Shown: positions 1 to 12,712, counted from the first letter of the stretch. The stretch: DNA of 64,000 nucleotides from Sipunculus nudus (GCA_026874595.1 CM049314.1:57024300-57088299), one strand, 5' to 3'. Notes: generated from the letters alone by a model not told the origin. Translations and numbers: made by a program.

Positions 1-173
1 TTTTATAAAGAAAAAAAGGATTCCAGCTGCTAATTGAGTGAAATGAAACCAGTTGCTGTATTACTAATTCATTATTAGAACTGAATACTGATTGCCCAGA
101 AAATATACTGCTGATCATCAGTAGACTTATTGTAATGTCATTTCTGTAGTCTTGAGGGAGACCAAATTGATGA

Positions 174-181
174 CACAGAGG
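174..181. repeat. 8-bp target site duplication (left)
   Basis: CACAGAGG directly precedes the left hAT terminus and is repeated exactly at 1708-1715. Confidence 0.88.
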
Positions 182-1707
182 CAGGGTTGGGTTTTAGGCT
201 GCCCAAAACCTGTTTTCGGCAGGGCAGAGCCTAAAACATGCCTTTAACTGCCTAAAATAGGTTAAAACCTGCCTAAAACTGCCTTTAACTGCCTAAAACC
301 TTATTTACCCTTACCTATGACTTTTAGTTTAACTATGTTTTATTGTTAAACATCTAAATGCATTAAAGAAATATGCTCAACAAATTATAATTGAGGATCA
401 TTTTATTCAAACTAAACAAATTAAACCATGACACAAAAAAAGCAACAAATGAATTCAACACTACTTCAGGATTTCCTTATGAACACAGTTCTACGACTCT
501 CCTACCTCCATTACTGCCAATTTATAAAAAAATGCTCTTACTTTAAGCTTATAACCAGATACTTTTATTGGCTTTTTGATCACAAGGGATTAAATTTTGT
601 GATAAATGGAAAAGAAGTTTTCCTGGATTTAAAATGTTGTTCCATTTACACTGATGAATAGTTCTTTATACTGTAGCTTCACTAACATAACATGTTTATT
701 TTGTATGCCTGTAGCTTCAATGGCAAAAAGCATTGGATTGAATTTATAAATTATTACATATCTTTTATGCTAGCCATAAAACTAAAAATATGATAATATC
801 TGATAATGAACAAGAATTTTCACTATTTGTTTATTCCCTTAGCTAGGTCATCCCTTGTCAAATTTTAAGATTTTGTGCACATACTTATCTTCTGTATAAT
901 GATGGATATACTCTGTTAATTGTATGATGAAATTGTAAAAATGGAACCCTCATTAAACACTATAATTAGTATAAAACTGAAAATGTGAAAATATTTTGCA
1001 ATGAATATGTTGCAAACCACAGAATATTCATAATTACTCAGGGGCTGTGTTAAACCTGAAGGCCTGAGGGGCACTGACTGCATCACTCAGTAAAATGTTT
1101 GCTCAAGAACAGTCTTCAGGGCAAGGGCTTTGATTGCATCCTCCTAGTCATGTATGAAAGTTGACATGAACATCTACTAGGACACAGTAGTAGGACTTAT
1201 GACCATTGGGTCTTATGACCCCATCACCCTGATAAATTGTAATTAACTTGTCTAATCAAGTAGTCCTCCCCTCTGATAGTGATACCCTGTCTTACAAGGG
1301 CAAACTGGAGGCTGTATTACATCATTCAAGGTAGCTGGGCACTCATCAGGAAACCCAAAAGGTCCTGATAATGTCATTACCTTGGCCAATAAAACTATGT
1401 GCCACACAAACATGGTCTCATGTTCAGACACCTATACAGGCTCTTTGAAGACTGCATGGTACCAGCCAACAGGAAATCATGCATTTCTAATACTTGATAG
1501 CTTCCAGAAGCCCAGCAAAGCCTTGTGACTGCTTCACCCCAGCCAGTATGGTAGTTTTACAGATCTTTAAGTAAAAAATGTAAACAAATATAGGTTTTGG
1601 GCACTTTTGGTGCCTAAAACCTGCCTAAAACCTGTTTTAGGCGGGGCGGTTTTAACCAGGTTATAACCTATGGTTAAAACCTTCATGCCTAAAACTTGCC
1701 AACCCTG
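182..1707. mobile_element. hAT-type DNA transposon, non-autonomous (1526 bp)
   Basis: The termini are inverted: CAGGGTTGGGTTTTAGGC at 182 and its imperfect complement ending CCAACCCTG at 1707. The element is flanked by a perfect 8-bp direct repeat, CACAGAGG, at 174-181 and 1708-1715. CAGGG ends plus 8-bp target duplications are the hallmark of the hAT superfamily. Subterminal regions (about 200-320 and 1600-1700) carry many copies of a GCCTAAAAC motif in both orientations, typical of hAT transposase-binding regions. No transposase-like reading frame is present; the longest internal frame is 77 codons without recognisable domains. It is therefore a deleted or non-autonomous copy. The intact target duplication argues for fairly recent insertion. 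Confidence 0.88.
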
Positions 1708-1715
1708 CACAGAGG
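1708..1715. repeat. 8-bp target site duplication (right)
   Basis: CACAGAGG directly follows the right hAT terminus and is identical to 174-181. Confidence 0.88.
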
Positions 1716-2680
1716 TACATTACTCATGGTTCATAATTGATTATTGGTTGGAGAAAATTGATTGATTATCTTAAAATCATCATAGACAAAGGGTCCATTA
1801 TCTGCACACAGGCTATACTTTTGCACAGTACACCTCCCTTCAATATTCTCCATACTGTGAAGGTACCTACAGAGTCTGTTATAAATTGCTTGGTGCAGTT
1901 GCACATCCTGCAGACATCAGTTTGTGTGAAGCACATGGTGCATTGAACATTATAGCACTGACTTGTTAATAAAGTTCAGTTGATTAAAGGGGCCCAGTCA
2001 CCGATCTGACCTTTATAAACTAAAGGTAATCCCTTTGAGCTTTTATAAAAATAGGTAAGAAAATGTGGATATCACCACATACAGGCTGCATGTTTTGTTT
2101 ATACATTAACATGTTTATTATATGTGGGGGCCTGCTGAAATAATTAAAACAAATTCAACAAAGGCATTTGGTGTCAATTCAGATAAGCTAGAATTTTTGC
2201 AAACTTTCATGACATTTTGCAACAAGTGACCTTTCTACCACAGCTTATATATGCAACCTTCACCAAGGCTGAGGTTACATGTTTATCCTGTTTGTCAACA
2301 TTGCTGTGATTACAAACACGTTAATAAACAAGTTTATACATTCTTCACAGACATGTTATAAGAACTTTGCATAACCAGAATTACCATAGGTCATTAATTA
2401 CACAGAGGAAGCCAGTATTCACATTTATAAACTCTTTAAAAGGTAGGTGAATGGGCACCTTTAAAAGAGCCAGACATCCATCATGATTTTGAAAAAGAAT
2501 CTCAAGTTGACCTAATATTCCAAAGAATTTCAAATTTTTACTGGGGCCAAGGAGGTTATAACTTATGTTTTAAACCATGTTTAAGGTCCCCATCAAATAT
2601 AATGCTTAAATGGATTTAGAGGAGTATATCCTGTTGGATTATTGGAGCAGGAGGCATGCATTCAACTGAGTGGCATGTTA

Positions 2681-3019
2681 GGCCAAAAAAAATTAAAGGT
2701 ATGGTTCTCAGGCACCGCCCGCATCAATTTTAAACACCCCGCATCAAAACTTTTTATTTTGATTTTCAATAAAAACTTTTCCAATTTTGAGCTGCTGCCG
2801 CTCCGACATTTCTTTCAAGAAGATAAAACCATAAAATTTCCTTTGTTTTGTAGAGCTTTTACTTATTTAGCAAAATAAAACTGTCATTTTCATGCTTTTC
2901 TCTTATCATTTGACATTTTTATCGAAACATACCAAAAAATTTAAAATAAAAAAAGCGCCCGCCCGCATTGATTCCTGAAAAAAAGTGCCTGAGAACCATA
3001 CCTTTTTTTTATTTTGGCC
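2681..3019. mobile_element. PIF/Harbinger-like MITE, copy 1 (339 bp)
   Basis: Terminal inverted repeats of about 37 bp begin GGCCAAAA, continue through an A-rich run and end GGTATGGTTCTCAGGCAC. The right arm is the complement, running into TTTTGGCC at 3019. TTA flanks both sides (2678-2680 and 3020-3022), the 3-bp target duplication typical of PIF/Harbinger. There is no coding potential. A second copy in the opposite internal orientation is at 31684-32020. Confidence 0.85.
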
Positions 3020-3239
3020 TTATTTATATATTTGTAAATGTAATAAGATTACATAAATATATTTGAATGAATAGATATAAAGCAAACAAACCCATAATTT
3101 TGACATGTAACCTGTGACATCTGAGTTATAGTGTTTGATAAATGGCATCTCCAATGAACATAAATTTTCGAGAAACTTGAAAAATAGTTAACCTGTTAGA
3201 GTTTGATAAGGGCACAGGAATGTGACACCAAAGTGCTCT

Positions 3240-3345
3240 GAGCCCAGTGCCCAAATGAGAATCTGTCTTGGGAGAGTTTGGTGGCAAGGGGAAATGTATC
3301 AGCAAAGTTTAGAGTGGAATAACGCTTTATTTATACCGAGCCCAT
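3240..3345 (-). repeat. Interspersed repeat fragment, family shared with 25.0, 27.1 and 57.7 kb
   Basis: On the minus strand this stretch matches the segment around 25035-25110 and 27068-27143. It shares a CTAAACTTTGCTGATACA core followed by CCCTTTGCCACCAAAC-like sequence. Reading frames across it are incidental. The superfamily is not known to me. Confidence 0.6.
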
Positions 3346-4470
3346 ATCTTCAAATTATAGCAGAATTACAATGGTGCATAAACTGCATGACAGGCATCTG
3401 CTATGGCAGAAAAAATGAGGTCCTTTGATAATTGAAAGTTTATGATGTGATTTGAATAGATGAAAGTGAAATATCTGGAAAATACCAGAAATACAGACTT
3501 TGTTAAAAATCCCCATGGCAGAAATCAAGCTAGGCAGGTAGTATTAAAATGTCAAGCACAGCTGATCAGAGGAGACAGTGTAGCCTGCTGTGGCCTGCGA
3601 TGGTGTCAGTTCGCTGATTTGACAAGTTGTCCTGTCAGGCAAGTACTTGGGCTGTCCAGGTGAAACTTCATCCTACCCGCCAGGCTGACCTTATAAAAAG
3701 CTCCGGTAGTGAGAGCACTATAAATAGCACCTGAGTGTTATGGATATAGCAGTATTGACACATTCTCTCCTGCAAGGTTACTTTCCTCAGAGGGTACACC
3801 TATTTTTTTAAGCATCCATAAAAAGATTAAGCTATTTTGGGAACACAGAAGGATTATGGTTCAGTATTTTATATTTTGATCTGGATACCATAATGTAAAT
3901 TAATTTTTTTGTGCTTTAAAACAATTTACTGCCATTATGTCCATCATATATATCTAGTTGTTATACATGTAATAATTAGTGTTATTGCCCTGTGCAGAAT
4001 GGAACCTTTCATTTCGGTACATGAAGGGCACAGTCTCTCGAGCTAATTCCCCTTTATGTTTTTGTTTATATATATTTCTTTCTGGTAAATTTGTGATGGA
4101 TTCCTTACTCAAACCATAGACCATGTAATACTCTTTATTCGTTCTCTTCTGTTTTAAATCCAATGTTAAAATTCAGTTTTATTTAATAGCATTTACAGTT
4201 ATCTTTATTTCTGATTACAGAATGGATAAAACATATTCAGTCTTTTTGGATTTAGATTTATAAATATATATGCAGCAGTATAAACTCAAGTTTTTTTTAT
4301 AGCATGAATATATACTGAATAAACTTTACTGTGTTATTAAAATTAGTTGAAACTTCTGTCACTCAATTTCTGTTCTTTCTGCCTTGATAAGTTCTCATAA
4401 ATCCAATAATCTTACAATAAAAATAGAAATTAACTGCTCAGCTGGAGGCTTCACCTTTTTCAATAAACGG
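3346..4470. other. Unassigned AT-rich intronic sequence
   Basis: No repeat pair, RNA gene or exon was recognised. The stretch at 3500-3720 is less AT-rich than its surroundings and has several short direct motifs, but no splice-bounded reading frame I trust. Confidence 0.5.
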
Positions 4471-4489
4471 TTTTTCTCAGATGTCATTT

Positions 4490-4577
4490 CTGCTGGCAAA
4501 AACTAGTTTCTAAAGTTCCTGCCAAAAGAAAAAGGGTTTTTGCTATTTTCTGCCGTGAGGCAGAAACCCAACCCTGT
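4490..4577 (-). mobile_element. Partial hAT-like terminus
   Basis: Read on the minus strand this begins CAGGGTTGGGTTTCTGCC at 4577, closely resembling the terminus of the hAT element at 182. It continues with GGCAGAAA-type subterminal repeats. No matching opposite end or target duplication was found, so it is probably a truncated or solo end. Confidence 0.4.
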
Positions 4578-5019
4578 AGAAGGGTCACTTATCTCCAGTT
4601 CTTACCGGAAAAGGGTACTGTAGAGAAAAGTCCTTACAGGAAAAGAGTATTCTTTTACATTTATTTTTATAAAAATTTCAGGGCTTCTACATTAACTTTT
4701 GACATGTGGGCAACTTATATTTAGCATTTACTTGCCCAACATGGAATTTTACTTCCCCAGTCTGGCAAGCTGGAGCTGACTTTTGCTTTTCCTACCACCA
4801 TTTTCTTGAATTTTTGCTTGCCTTGGGCAAGCGTTTAACTGTTAATGTCAAGCCCTGAATTTAAATATTCTGCTTAATTGGAAATTTATGGCTGTTTGGT
4901 TGTTATATAACCGTTATTGTGAACACTCAAAAATGTGCATTAAAACTTTTTCAGACAATTTGAAAATTGTTAATCTCAAGATCAGATTATAAGCATTTTG
5001 TAACATGGGAGTATAAATG

Positions 5020-5062
5020 CATGTTTGAGCTCTGTACTATATTAGTACAGGGCTCAAACATG
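5020..5062. repeat. 20-bp-arm hairpin
   Basis: Positions 5020-5039 (CATGTTTGAGC... arm) are complementary to 5043-5062, with one mismatch that would be a G-U pair in one transcript orientation. The loop is three bases (TAT). The arms are too short for a typical microRNA precursor. It may be a tiny palindromic insertion or a replication-error inversion. Confidence 0.75.
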
Positions 5063-6430
5063 TAGTAATTAGTAATTGACCTAAACAGAAAACATAATGC
5101 CATTCAAATATATAAATATATTTTATTCAATTCAACAGCAATGAAAAAAATGTATCTCTTTACAACATGATGATAATGTACCGTACCAGGGTTGAAGGGC
5201 AAGCTATTAATAAAATGCAAAGGCAAAAATGCAACAGATGCTATTGTTGAGTTAGATATTAAAAAATACTAATAAAACTAAGTTTATATTCATGAAACAA
5301 TAAGGAAAAATGTGTCAATTCTGAATGAAGACTGAACATTGCAACAGATAAAGCTTAAGTAACCTCAAAAGATTTGACTAGAGAGAAGCTATCTTGCACT
5401 AGGTGACAGAACACACCAAAGGGATGTTGGTACCTGTACCTATTGTTAATGTCATCCATTTTCCTGTGGTGGTTTGGGTCATGAATTGAATAGATAGATT
5501 TGCTTAAAAGTTAAATGCTTTAAACAGTGACCCATATATTATCCATAAACGTTTTTGGCCTGAGTTGTAATCGATGGGGCAATATCTGTATTGGTCAGAT
5601 TTTAAGACCTTTTAATGTGGACAAAAAAATCACCCCCAGACCCTCTTTTGGTCAGCCATATACAACTTAAAGATAGGGATACTAAGGGTATGCACTTGTG
5701 GTCAAAATTAGGAAAATCAAGGTTGGGGCCAGTTCCGAGATTGACCGCTATATAAACACAGTTCAGGAATTTGCAGAAAGCACCAGCTTCCAGTTTTATA
5801 GTTTTATTTCAAAATGAGATTTCCTCACTGCTCAAATATGGCTTAAGATAAACAACTAAAGAAACACTGTGTAGGCGGTTAATGCACAATTATTGGACAT
5901 TCCAGGAGGCATGTTTGTGACCAAGACAAATATTTAGAATACCAAGTGGTAAAAACAAAAAGAGCCAAGGAAAAGCAGATATTGTATTCAAACAAAAGCT
6001 ATCTGTAACACAACAGTAAGGTCTAAGCCCAGCAGTGTTTATAAAAAGAGCTTGTGCATAATATATTGATTTTGTGAATTTTTGAAATTATATATACCCA
6101 TCTGTTGCAAAATAAAGATGATTCAATTGAAAAAATATATAAGAAGTGAAGGTTTTGGTTACAGTAATGTTCTTTATATAAAAACTGTTCATTAAATGCA
6201 TTTTAACCAAATTATCCATAGTAACAGCAATAGGTGAATTTCCTTGAGTACAAGAGAAAAAAATGTATCCACTGTAACAGGAATAGGTCCTTAGCCTTAA
6301 AAGTTAGGAAAAAAAAAAGCTGCTTGTGGCCTTATTGGTGCATTAATCACAGAATTTTCAGAGTTTGTCCATGAGCATATTACAACTTGAGTAGTGACAT
6401 TTTGCACACCATGGCCATCAAAATGACCTA
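5063..6430. other. Unassigned AT-rich intronic sequence
   Basis: No splice-bounded coding frame, tRNA-like promoter or repeat pair was recognised here. It has a few A-rich runs and general AT-rich intronic character. Confidence 0.45.
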
Positions 6431-6434
6431 GATA

Positions 6435-6767
6435 TACGGTGGTTGCCTGTGTTTGCAAGGGTTTCAAACTCGTGATATTTGTGGAAGGAGAATTATTGCG
6501 AAAATAATCCTTTGTGAAAAAGAAGGTTCGTCTTCAAAGGAAAGTTGAAAAGTAAAAGGTTGACAGTATGAATAAAAATTGACTCTATATGTTCAGAGAT
6601 TGATTTTAAAAGTTGTCAGTTCTTTCCAATGGTCTGCCTTTATCAAACAATGTTTTTATGTGTTTAGATCTTTAATTGCAAGATAGCTAAAAAGGTACCC
6701 TCACAAAATAATGAAATGGTGAAAATTGCAAAATTTTAATCTCACGAATATGAAGCCAACCACAGTA
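6435..6767. mobile_element. MITE with TACNGTGGTTG ends (mariner-like, 333 bp)
   Basis: The left end reads TACGGTGGTTGCC at 6435. The right end is the complement of TACTGTGGTTGGCTTC, ending 6767. TA dinucleotides flank both sides (6433-6434 and 6768-6769). The subterminal parts are also inverted (CTCGTGATATT versus AATCTCACGAATAT; GCGAAAATAAT versus AATTGCAAAATT). It is a non-coding miniature inverted-repeat element. Similar ends occur at 12651, 39054 and 43658. Tc1/mariner membership rests only on the TA flanks. Confidence 0.65.
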
Positions 6768-7793
6768 TATATAGGGTCTTTGAAGTCAGATGGGTAAGGT
6801 CTGTGGAAGTCCCTAAAATGTCCTTAGATGTGCACTCTTGAAAGTCTCCAGGGAACCACAATACTAACATTGTGCCTGCTTGGTTGGACAGTATCTAATA
6901 TGCAAACCTGATCAGTGTTTACAGTGTATTGAGTCATGATTGATTTATATACCAGTATATTTATCTAGCTGTATGCCCCATACTGTAGCATATATGGTCA
7001 ATGTTTTTAGGTCCACTGTTGTATTGATATAATATAGTCTAGTTATTATATTTCTGCCAGGAAGGTAAATATTACACTTTCCCATTGATTCATTGGTTTA
7101 TTTGTTAGTAACTTAACACAAAATGTTATGAATGGATTTGAAGAAAATCTGTGGTGGTTAGGGTAAACCACACAGAAAAAAGATCTGTTAATGTTTTAGG
7201 GTAATCCGGATAACCATAATATATTTTTAATTCAGAGGATATGCCATTATGACATTTGGAATTCCTTTGTACCTGGCTAGTGAACATCCTATTTACTGGT
7301 ATTAGGGGCAGCATTTGTTCAGCAACTGACAAGGTGAACCTGTGTTAAGCTAAGATTCCCATGTAAACAATGGGGAATGCGGCATGAGTGAATGCATGTT
7401 GAAAAATTTCATACATGAGCAGACAAGGCAACATGCATGTTTTCTATGTGTTACCCCTGATTACCATGCAAAATTGGCAAACATTGCTACATGTAGTGAT
7501 TCCTTTTTACCTAATACGCATTCTGCTTGCTCACATAATGAATCTCACCTTATTTATTCAGTCAATAGTGATTTTGTCCGCATCCCGCATCATGCATTCC
7601 ATACATGAGGAATCTGAGCATTACTGGTGTAACACTCTTGTACAATACAAGAAAGCTTGATGGGGGGATCCTGGTGGCGATATCGAGGTACTCATGATTA
7701 CGCACCTCTATAGTTAGTAATATTCTTAGACATGGCAGAATCACTGCTCCATTTACAATTACACTAGAAAGATCTGGCTCAAAAAAATTATAA
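6768..7793. other. Unassigned intronic sequence
   Basis: Overlapping short frames at 7384-7660 lack protein character and flanking splice signals. Nothing else was recognised. Confidence 0.4.
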
Positions 7794-7925
7794 ACTTTAT
7801 TTATTTTACATTGATTGTACAACTAGTTATAATAACTAATACGAGGCACTCTCCTTGGCTCGAATGTTAGTGCTCGGTAGTCGGTAAGGGTGGAGAAAAC
7901 CGGAGGACCTGGAGAAAACATTGTA
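7794..7925 (-). mobile_element. 5'-truncated tRNA-SINE copy
   Basis: This stretch matches the 3' two-thirds of the SINE at 50845-51089. It shares ACAACTAGTTATAA, then GGCACTCTCC-TGGCTC, then an identical ACCGGAGGACCTGGAGAAAAC block (about 7899-7919). The tRNA-derived head, which would lie to the right on the minus strand, is missing, as expected for 5' truncation during LINE-mediated insertion. Confidence 0.7.
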
Positions 7926-10900
7926 ATGAACTGTAGGTAATTCCTGTTAAGAAAATTTCTCATAATGCCTCTGTGATGGATATATGTGCTGTTTATGAGC
8001 AAGCTGTTACTCAGATAAGTTAACACAGCAGTGTTGACAAATGGAAAAAAAAAAACATATTACCTTAGTCTAGAAGGTGTTAGGTTGCATATTGGCAAAA
8101 GTTGAAAGGTCACTACATGCAGAATGCAAAATGCTATCATCTGACTTGCTGCCAGATATTTGTTGGGATTATTTTTGTGGCCCCCCCACATGTTATAAAC
8201 ACATGGATATGAACCAAAAAAAAACCAACCTGTGTGCAGTGGGCATGGCATTTTCTCGCTTATGTTTATAAAAGTTTCAAGGGATCATCTTTAGTTAATA
8301 GACTTCAGTTAATGGAATAGGCCCCTTTAGGAATCAGTAATGCTACAAAATGATGTCTTCATGCAGTTCCGATTGAACCTTTATCAGTGGCTGTTTACAG
8401 GGACAGTAAACTTCTTCTCTAACATGATCAGTAGCTGCTGTGACAAGATAGCAGAATATTTGTTGCGCTTATCAGACCTGTGCTGAAATTTACCGGAGAA
8501 AATAAGAGAAATATTGCATTCCCCAGTGTCTGGTGTGGAGTGCCAATGTTCTCGCTTATCTTGGTATTCTGCCAGCCATATCTGTAGCACTATGTAATAA
8601 TGTCAGGAGCCAAGTTACCATGTAAATCTGTCAGTTTGAGATGTTGGTAAGTGTCCCCATAAAAACCAAAGACCTTTGTGTGGGTTAAAGGGGCCTAATC
8701 ACCTATAAAGCATGTTGAATTAACACGAAAAATAATGACTTCTCTTTGAAATAATTTGATGCCTGTCAAAATTTTGCCTTGAAAGTGTTGGCTTTCTCCT
8801 GTACTTGAGTGTTAAAATAGTCGACTAGGCATGATTACAGGTGTCTTGGTGTCCCCTGGACCTATTGTTGTCACAGGTTCTACAATGAATTTTCATTTGG
8901 CCCTTGGAGCGTAATATCCATCCAGCAGATATATATCAGAGGAAGTGAAGGTCCATGTATGGACTAGTTTCAGGTAGTTTGGACTAAGTTTGTTTGGGAT
9001 CTGTCACACGTGTGCAAAATCGGACCTCCGGTCATGCTGCCTTTTTATTGTAAACAGACGCACATGGACTTTGTTTACTAACACATAGAACCACAACAAG
9101 GTGTTTGTTAAACATCTTAAAGGGAGGCACTGAGACACTAAACTGGGATAGTTTTACTTGAACACTTTTATAAATTAAAAGGAAACTGATAATGTGAAGG
9201 AATTGGCATAAAATTGCTCCTGGTTATATCTCTTTAAAGTTTGATCACCATTTTAAACTGAGACACTTCATTTTATGTATACTAGAGGACAGTTAGTTTG
9301 AGGCCATGTCTTTACTAAAGCCAAACATTCTAGCTTTCCCCAAAAAGAAGGTAACAAAATGATAAACTAAAAATCTGCATTCTAAGGAATGCAAGTCTCC
9401 ACCATGAGTGCGTGTGTGTGTGTGGGGTCCTACTGTGGGATGCTCCCCAACCCATGGTTGCAGTCATTAATTCAGCCCATGTTCCTAGCCTAGGAATCCT
9501 AGGTTCATTTATGCATTGTAAGTTACTTTACATTTGTGAATATTCATTGATGACTTCAGACATTCCTGAATCCTTATCATATGTCGAATCCACACCATAA
9601 TCTATAATTCATTCTTTATTGGACCTTTCCCAAAAAGCCCTGAAAAATTAATGAGACTCTCTAAATGATTGCCTGAGTTATGTTGTGAACACACATACAA
9701 ACATGCACAAATAGGGATAAACTCAATCTGGTCCATACCTGATAACAGGCAGCCTCTTCTGGGATTTGAATTAAGATCACTGTTGTGGTGAGCATGCATG
9801 TTTTCTTTAGTTTGATGATCTGGCTGAATGAGGCATCCCTTGGATTAGTTTATTGAGTATAGATGTGAAATGATTATACTTCAGTCATTATACTCATATC
9901 CCCCAAAAAACAGTGTCTTGATGCTCTGTGCAAATCATCACTCAGCTGAGATATATATGCTGCATTAACACAAGTGGCTAAACCAGAGGTTATGGGCTGC
10001 CTTTGACTCTTTTTAGGTATACAGTCTGAACCAATCATATTCCACACATCCTAAGTGTATCCATGTTGATTTTAATGCTTTATTGCCATTAGCCAATCAG
10101 TTTCTATGGGCCATTCAAATCCAGCAGGCCGTCTTACTCTAATTGGACATGTTATAATCAGGTATCAATTTTAAATGAAACCAGTTGGAACATAAGGGAA
10201 AACTGGAATTGAATAGAAACTTGAATGAATTGATAAAATGTAATGAATTTAAGTTTACAGTTTCAGATGAATTTAGCTATATTGATGGATCAGTTCTCTA
10301 GATCAGACATTCAGGACTATATGTTTCTCATCAGAAGCTTATGCCTCAAAAGGAGTAATTTAAAGATCAGCCATGAAGTGATTGGCTTACGTCAAACACA
10401 GATGTGTCCAATGAGTGTCACAAGCGCCATTGTGAGAATCTGAAATTTTTTCAGATTTTTTAATGTCAGTTCCTGAATTTTGTGTGTACATCAACACACG
10501 TGTCAGTGAAATATGTTGTTGTCATGTTTTCAGCAGTGAATTGAATTTGAATTGAGTACAAAATAGCTGTATGGAATTAGAATCAATATTTTTCACAATT
10601 TATGGAAATCAATTGGAATTTGTTTCATACAATTTTTTTTTAACAGGAATTGTAATCAAAATGAAAAATCTTAATTGATGCCAGTTTAGGCTCAATGTGT
10701 ATATGTTATGCTACAGGTGATCAATCAGAAAAGGGGGGGGGGTTCTATTCTGAGCTCTGGATGAGCACCTGGTAAACTCTAAATCGGGTTTGTAGTTCCT
10801 ATGAACAGTCACATCACAAACTTCTTTTAAAATACCTTCTTCATGTCTGAAAGTGTCACGCAATTCTGGTTTCTTGAAGGAACTTGCTCAGGAATGTTAA

Positions 10901-11063
10901 CTCATCTGAAAATAATGCACACCTGCAGTCACAACCATAACCAGGTTATAAGTATATACTGGTGGGTAAGTGTGAAGGTATAGCAAGTGTTTGAAGGCAA
11001 ACTTAAATCAATAGCTTCATTCTTATGAAGAACACATACATTATTTTCACAAATTATATATGA
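7926..11063. other. Unassigned intronic sequence
   Basis: Mostly AT-rich with no assignable gene. A motif AAAGGGGCCTAATCACCTATAAA at about 8688-8710 resembles one at 1987-2004, hinting at another low-copy repeat. A run of ten G lies at 10733-10742. Around 10180-10280 and 10530-10680 there are many GAATTGAAT-like motifs of low complexity. Confidence 0.4.
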
Positions 11064-12154
11064 CAGAGTTGGGTCCAAATGTAAATGCATTTGCATTTAC
11101 TTTTTGCAGTTGTGTTTTGCATTTAAATGCAGCAATCTTAAAAAGACAACATAAGCATTTAGAAAAAATGATTTGCATATCCATTTAACCCTTTACTGTT
11201 TACATTTATTTTAGATTTCTGACAAATTCTGACACTATTCATATTAACTCTAACAGCCATATCTTTTCAAGCTTTTTTTGTATCTTCTTCAAATTTTCAA
11301 CAGTTCCTACTAAGAGGGTTTGCTGAAGCTTATTGAAAATCATTGAAACTTAGAAGTAATATGCAATATTTTTGTCCTTAAAGAATCTATACATATCATG
11401 GCATTCTTGTGGCCCATTTTTAGTGCTCTTTAGTGGGTAAAGGGTTAAAGTATGAGTCAAATGTCAAATACAAAATCTTTTATATGAAATAAAGCAATGG
11501 TTATATGTTTAATTTTCAGTCAAAGGCCAAGTTCAGTATCAAAATGCATGTATGTGTGAATATTTAGTGTACCCTTGCCTCATTGGCACCAGTTCAAAGG
11601 TGCTGTCCATCTGACAAATGTATGAATGACTCATACATGTATATCTGGTGTAATTCACATTTGTGATTTGTATACTTACCCTCGCACCAATTAATTCTAG
11701 ATTCAGTTCATCAGGTTAGAGTGCAACTATCTAAAAAGAATAAAGTTAACTGTGACCTGGAGATGTTCCTGTTCACACTTTTGTGCTAAGTTTTCAAAGA
11801 ATCGAACATTCTGTTTTGTCATACTAGTATATGTATTCCATGTACAAAATTATATAAATGGCATGACAAAAGTTTATAATACAGAAATAAAGTACACTTT
11901 AACAAAAACATTTGCATTTAAATCCCCTTGAAATTATGTATTTTCATTTGAAAATATTAAAATTTTGCATTTGCATTCAAATGCAATGATTAAAGACATT
12001 TTCATTTAATATTATTATCTGAAAACATTGCATAAATTTGCATCTAAATGCAATGACTGGTTGTGTATTTGCATAAATTTTCATTTTAGAAGGCAACTTA
12101 GTATAATTTGCATTTGTAATTTAATGCATAAAACCACATTTGAACCCAACTCTG
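11064..12154. mobile_element. hAT-like element with octamer-rich subterminal arrays (1091 bp)
   Basis: The ends are inverted: CAGAGTTGGGTCCAAATGT at 11064 and the complement of CAGAGTTGGGTTCAAATGT ending 12154. CAGAG-type ends resemble hAT, but the flanking 8-mers do not match, so the target duplication is eroded or absent. The outer 100-250 bp on both sides are filled with ATGCAAAT/ATTTGCAT and related motifs (about 11080-11180 and 11905-12125). No transposase frame is visible. Confidence 0.65.
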
Positions 12155-12650
12155 TAACAATACTTGGAAAGGTTAGCTGTAACAGTCTGACAGTGTTCAT
12201 CTTTGGACTATGTATAACGATGAACGATGCTCTGTAAATTACAAAAACTCTTGGTTTTTTTCAGGAGAGCAGTGCTGAGACATAATGCTGTAAATAGCTT
12301 GCCATTTTCAGTTATTATTTAGAAAGCCTGTCATGTTTTTTCAGCTTTCAAAGTACCATTAGTTAAACCTGGGTCATTAACCATAGCTTTGCCAGCATTA
12401 AGAAAGGATGCTTTCATTCAATATTTAAAGCACTTCCTCCCATTTAAAGACAGTCGTGCTTATTGATGGAGAAGAAGAGGCATGAAGCATTTAGCCAGCT
12501 GCTGTATTTTGGTCATAAACTCTCATTTCACACAGTGCGCTGTTATCTTAATTGAAGCTGTTTGCATGGTTAATTTGTACGTCACCTGATGGAATAGAAC
12601 ACATTCATTGTGCTTTAATACACCCTACACCCATTGTGATTCTTTCCCTT

Positions 12651-12712
12651 ATATACTGTGGTTAGCTGTATATTTGTGAGGTTAAAACTTTGCAGTTTTC
12701 AATTTTCCTGTG
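12651..12712. mobile_element. Solo MITE end, ATACTGTGGTTAGC type
   Basis: The sequence ATACTGTGGTTAGC followed by TTGTGAGGTTAAAAC and TTTGCAGTTTTC matches the right arm of the 6435-6767 MITE in reverse. No partner end was found, so this is a truncated relative. Confidence 0.4.

Noticed and set aside
5020-5062. microRNA precursor
   Set aside because: The arm is only 20 bp with a three-base loop, too short for a normal animal precursor.
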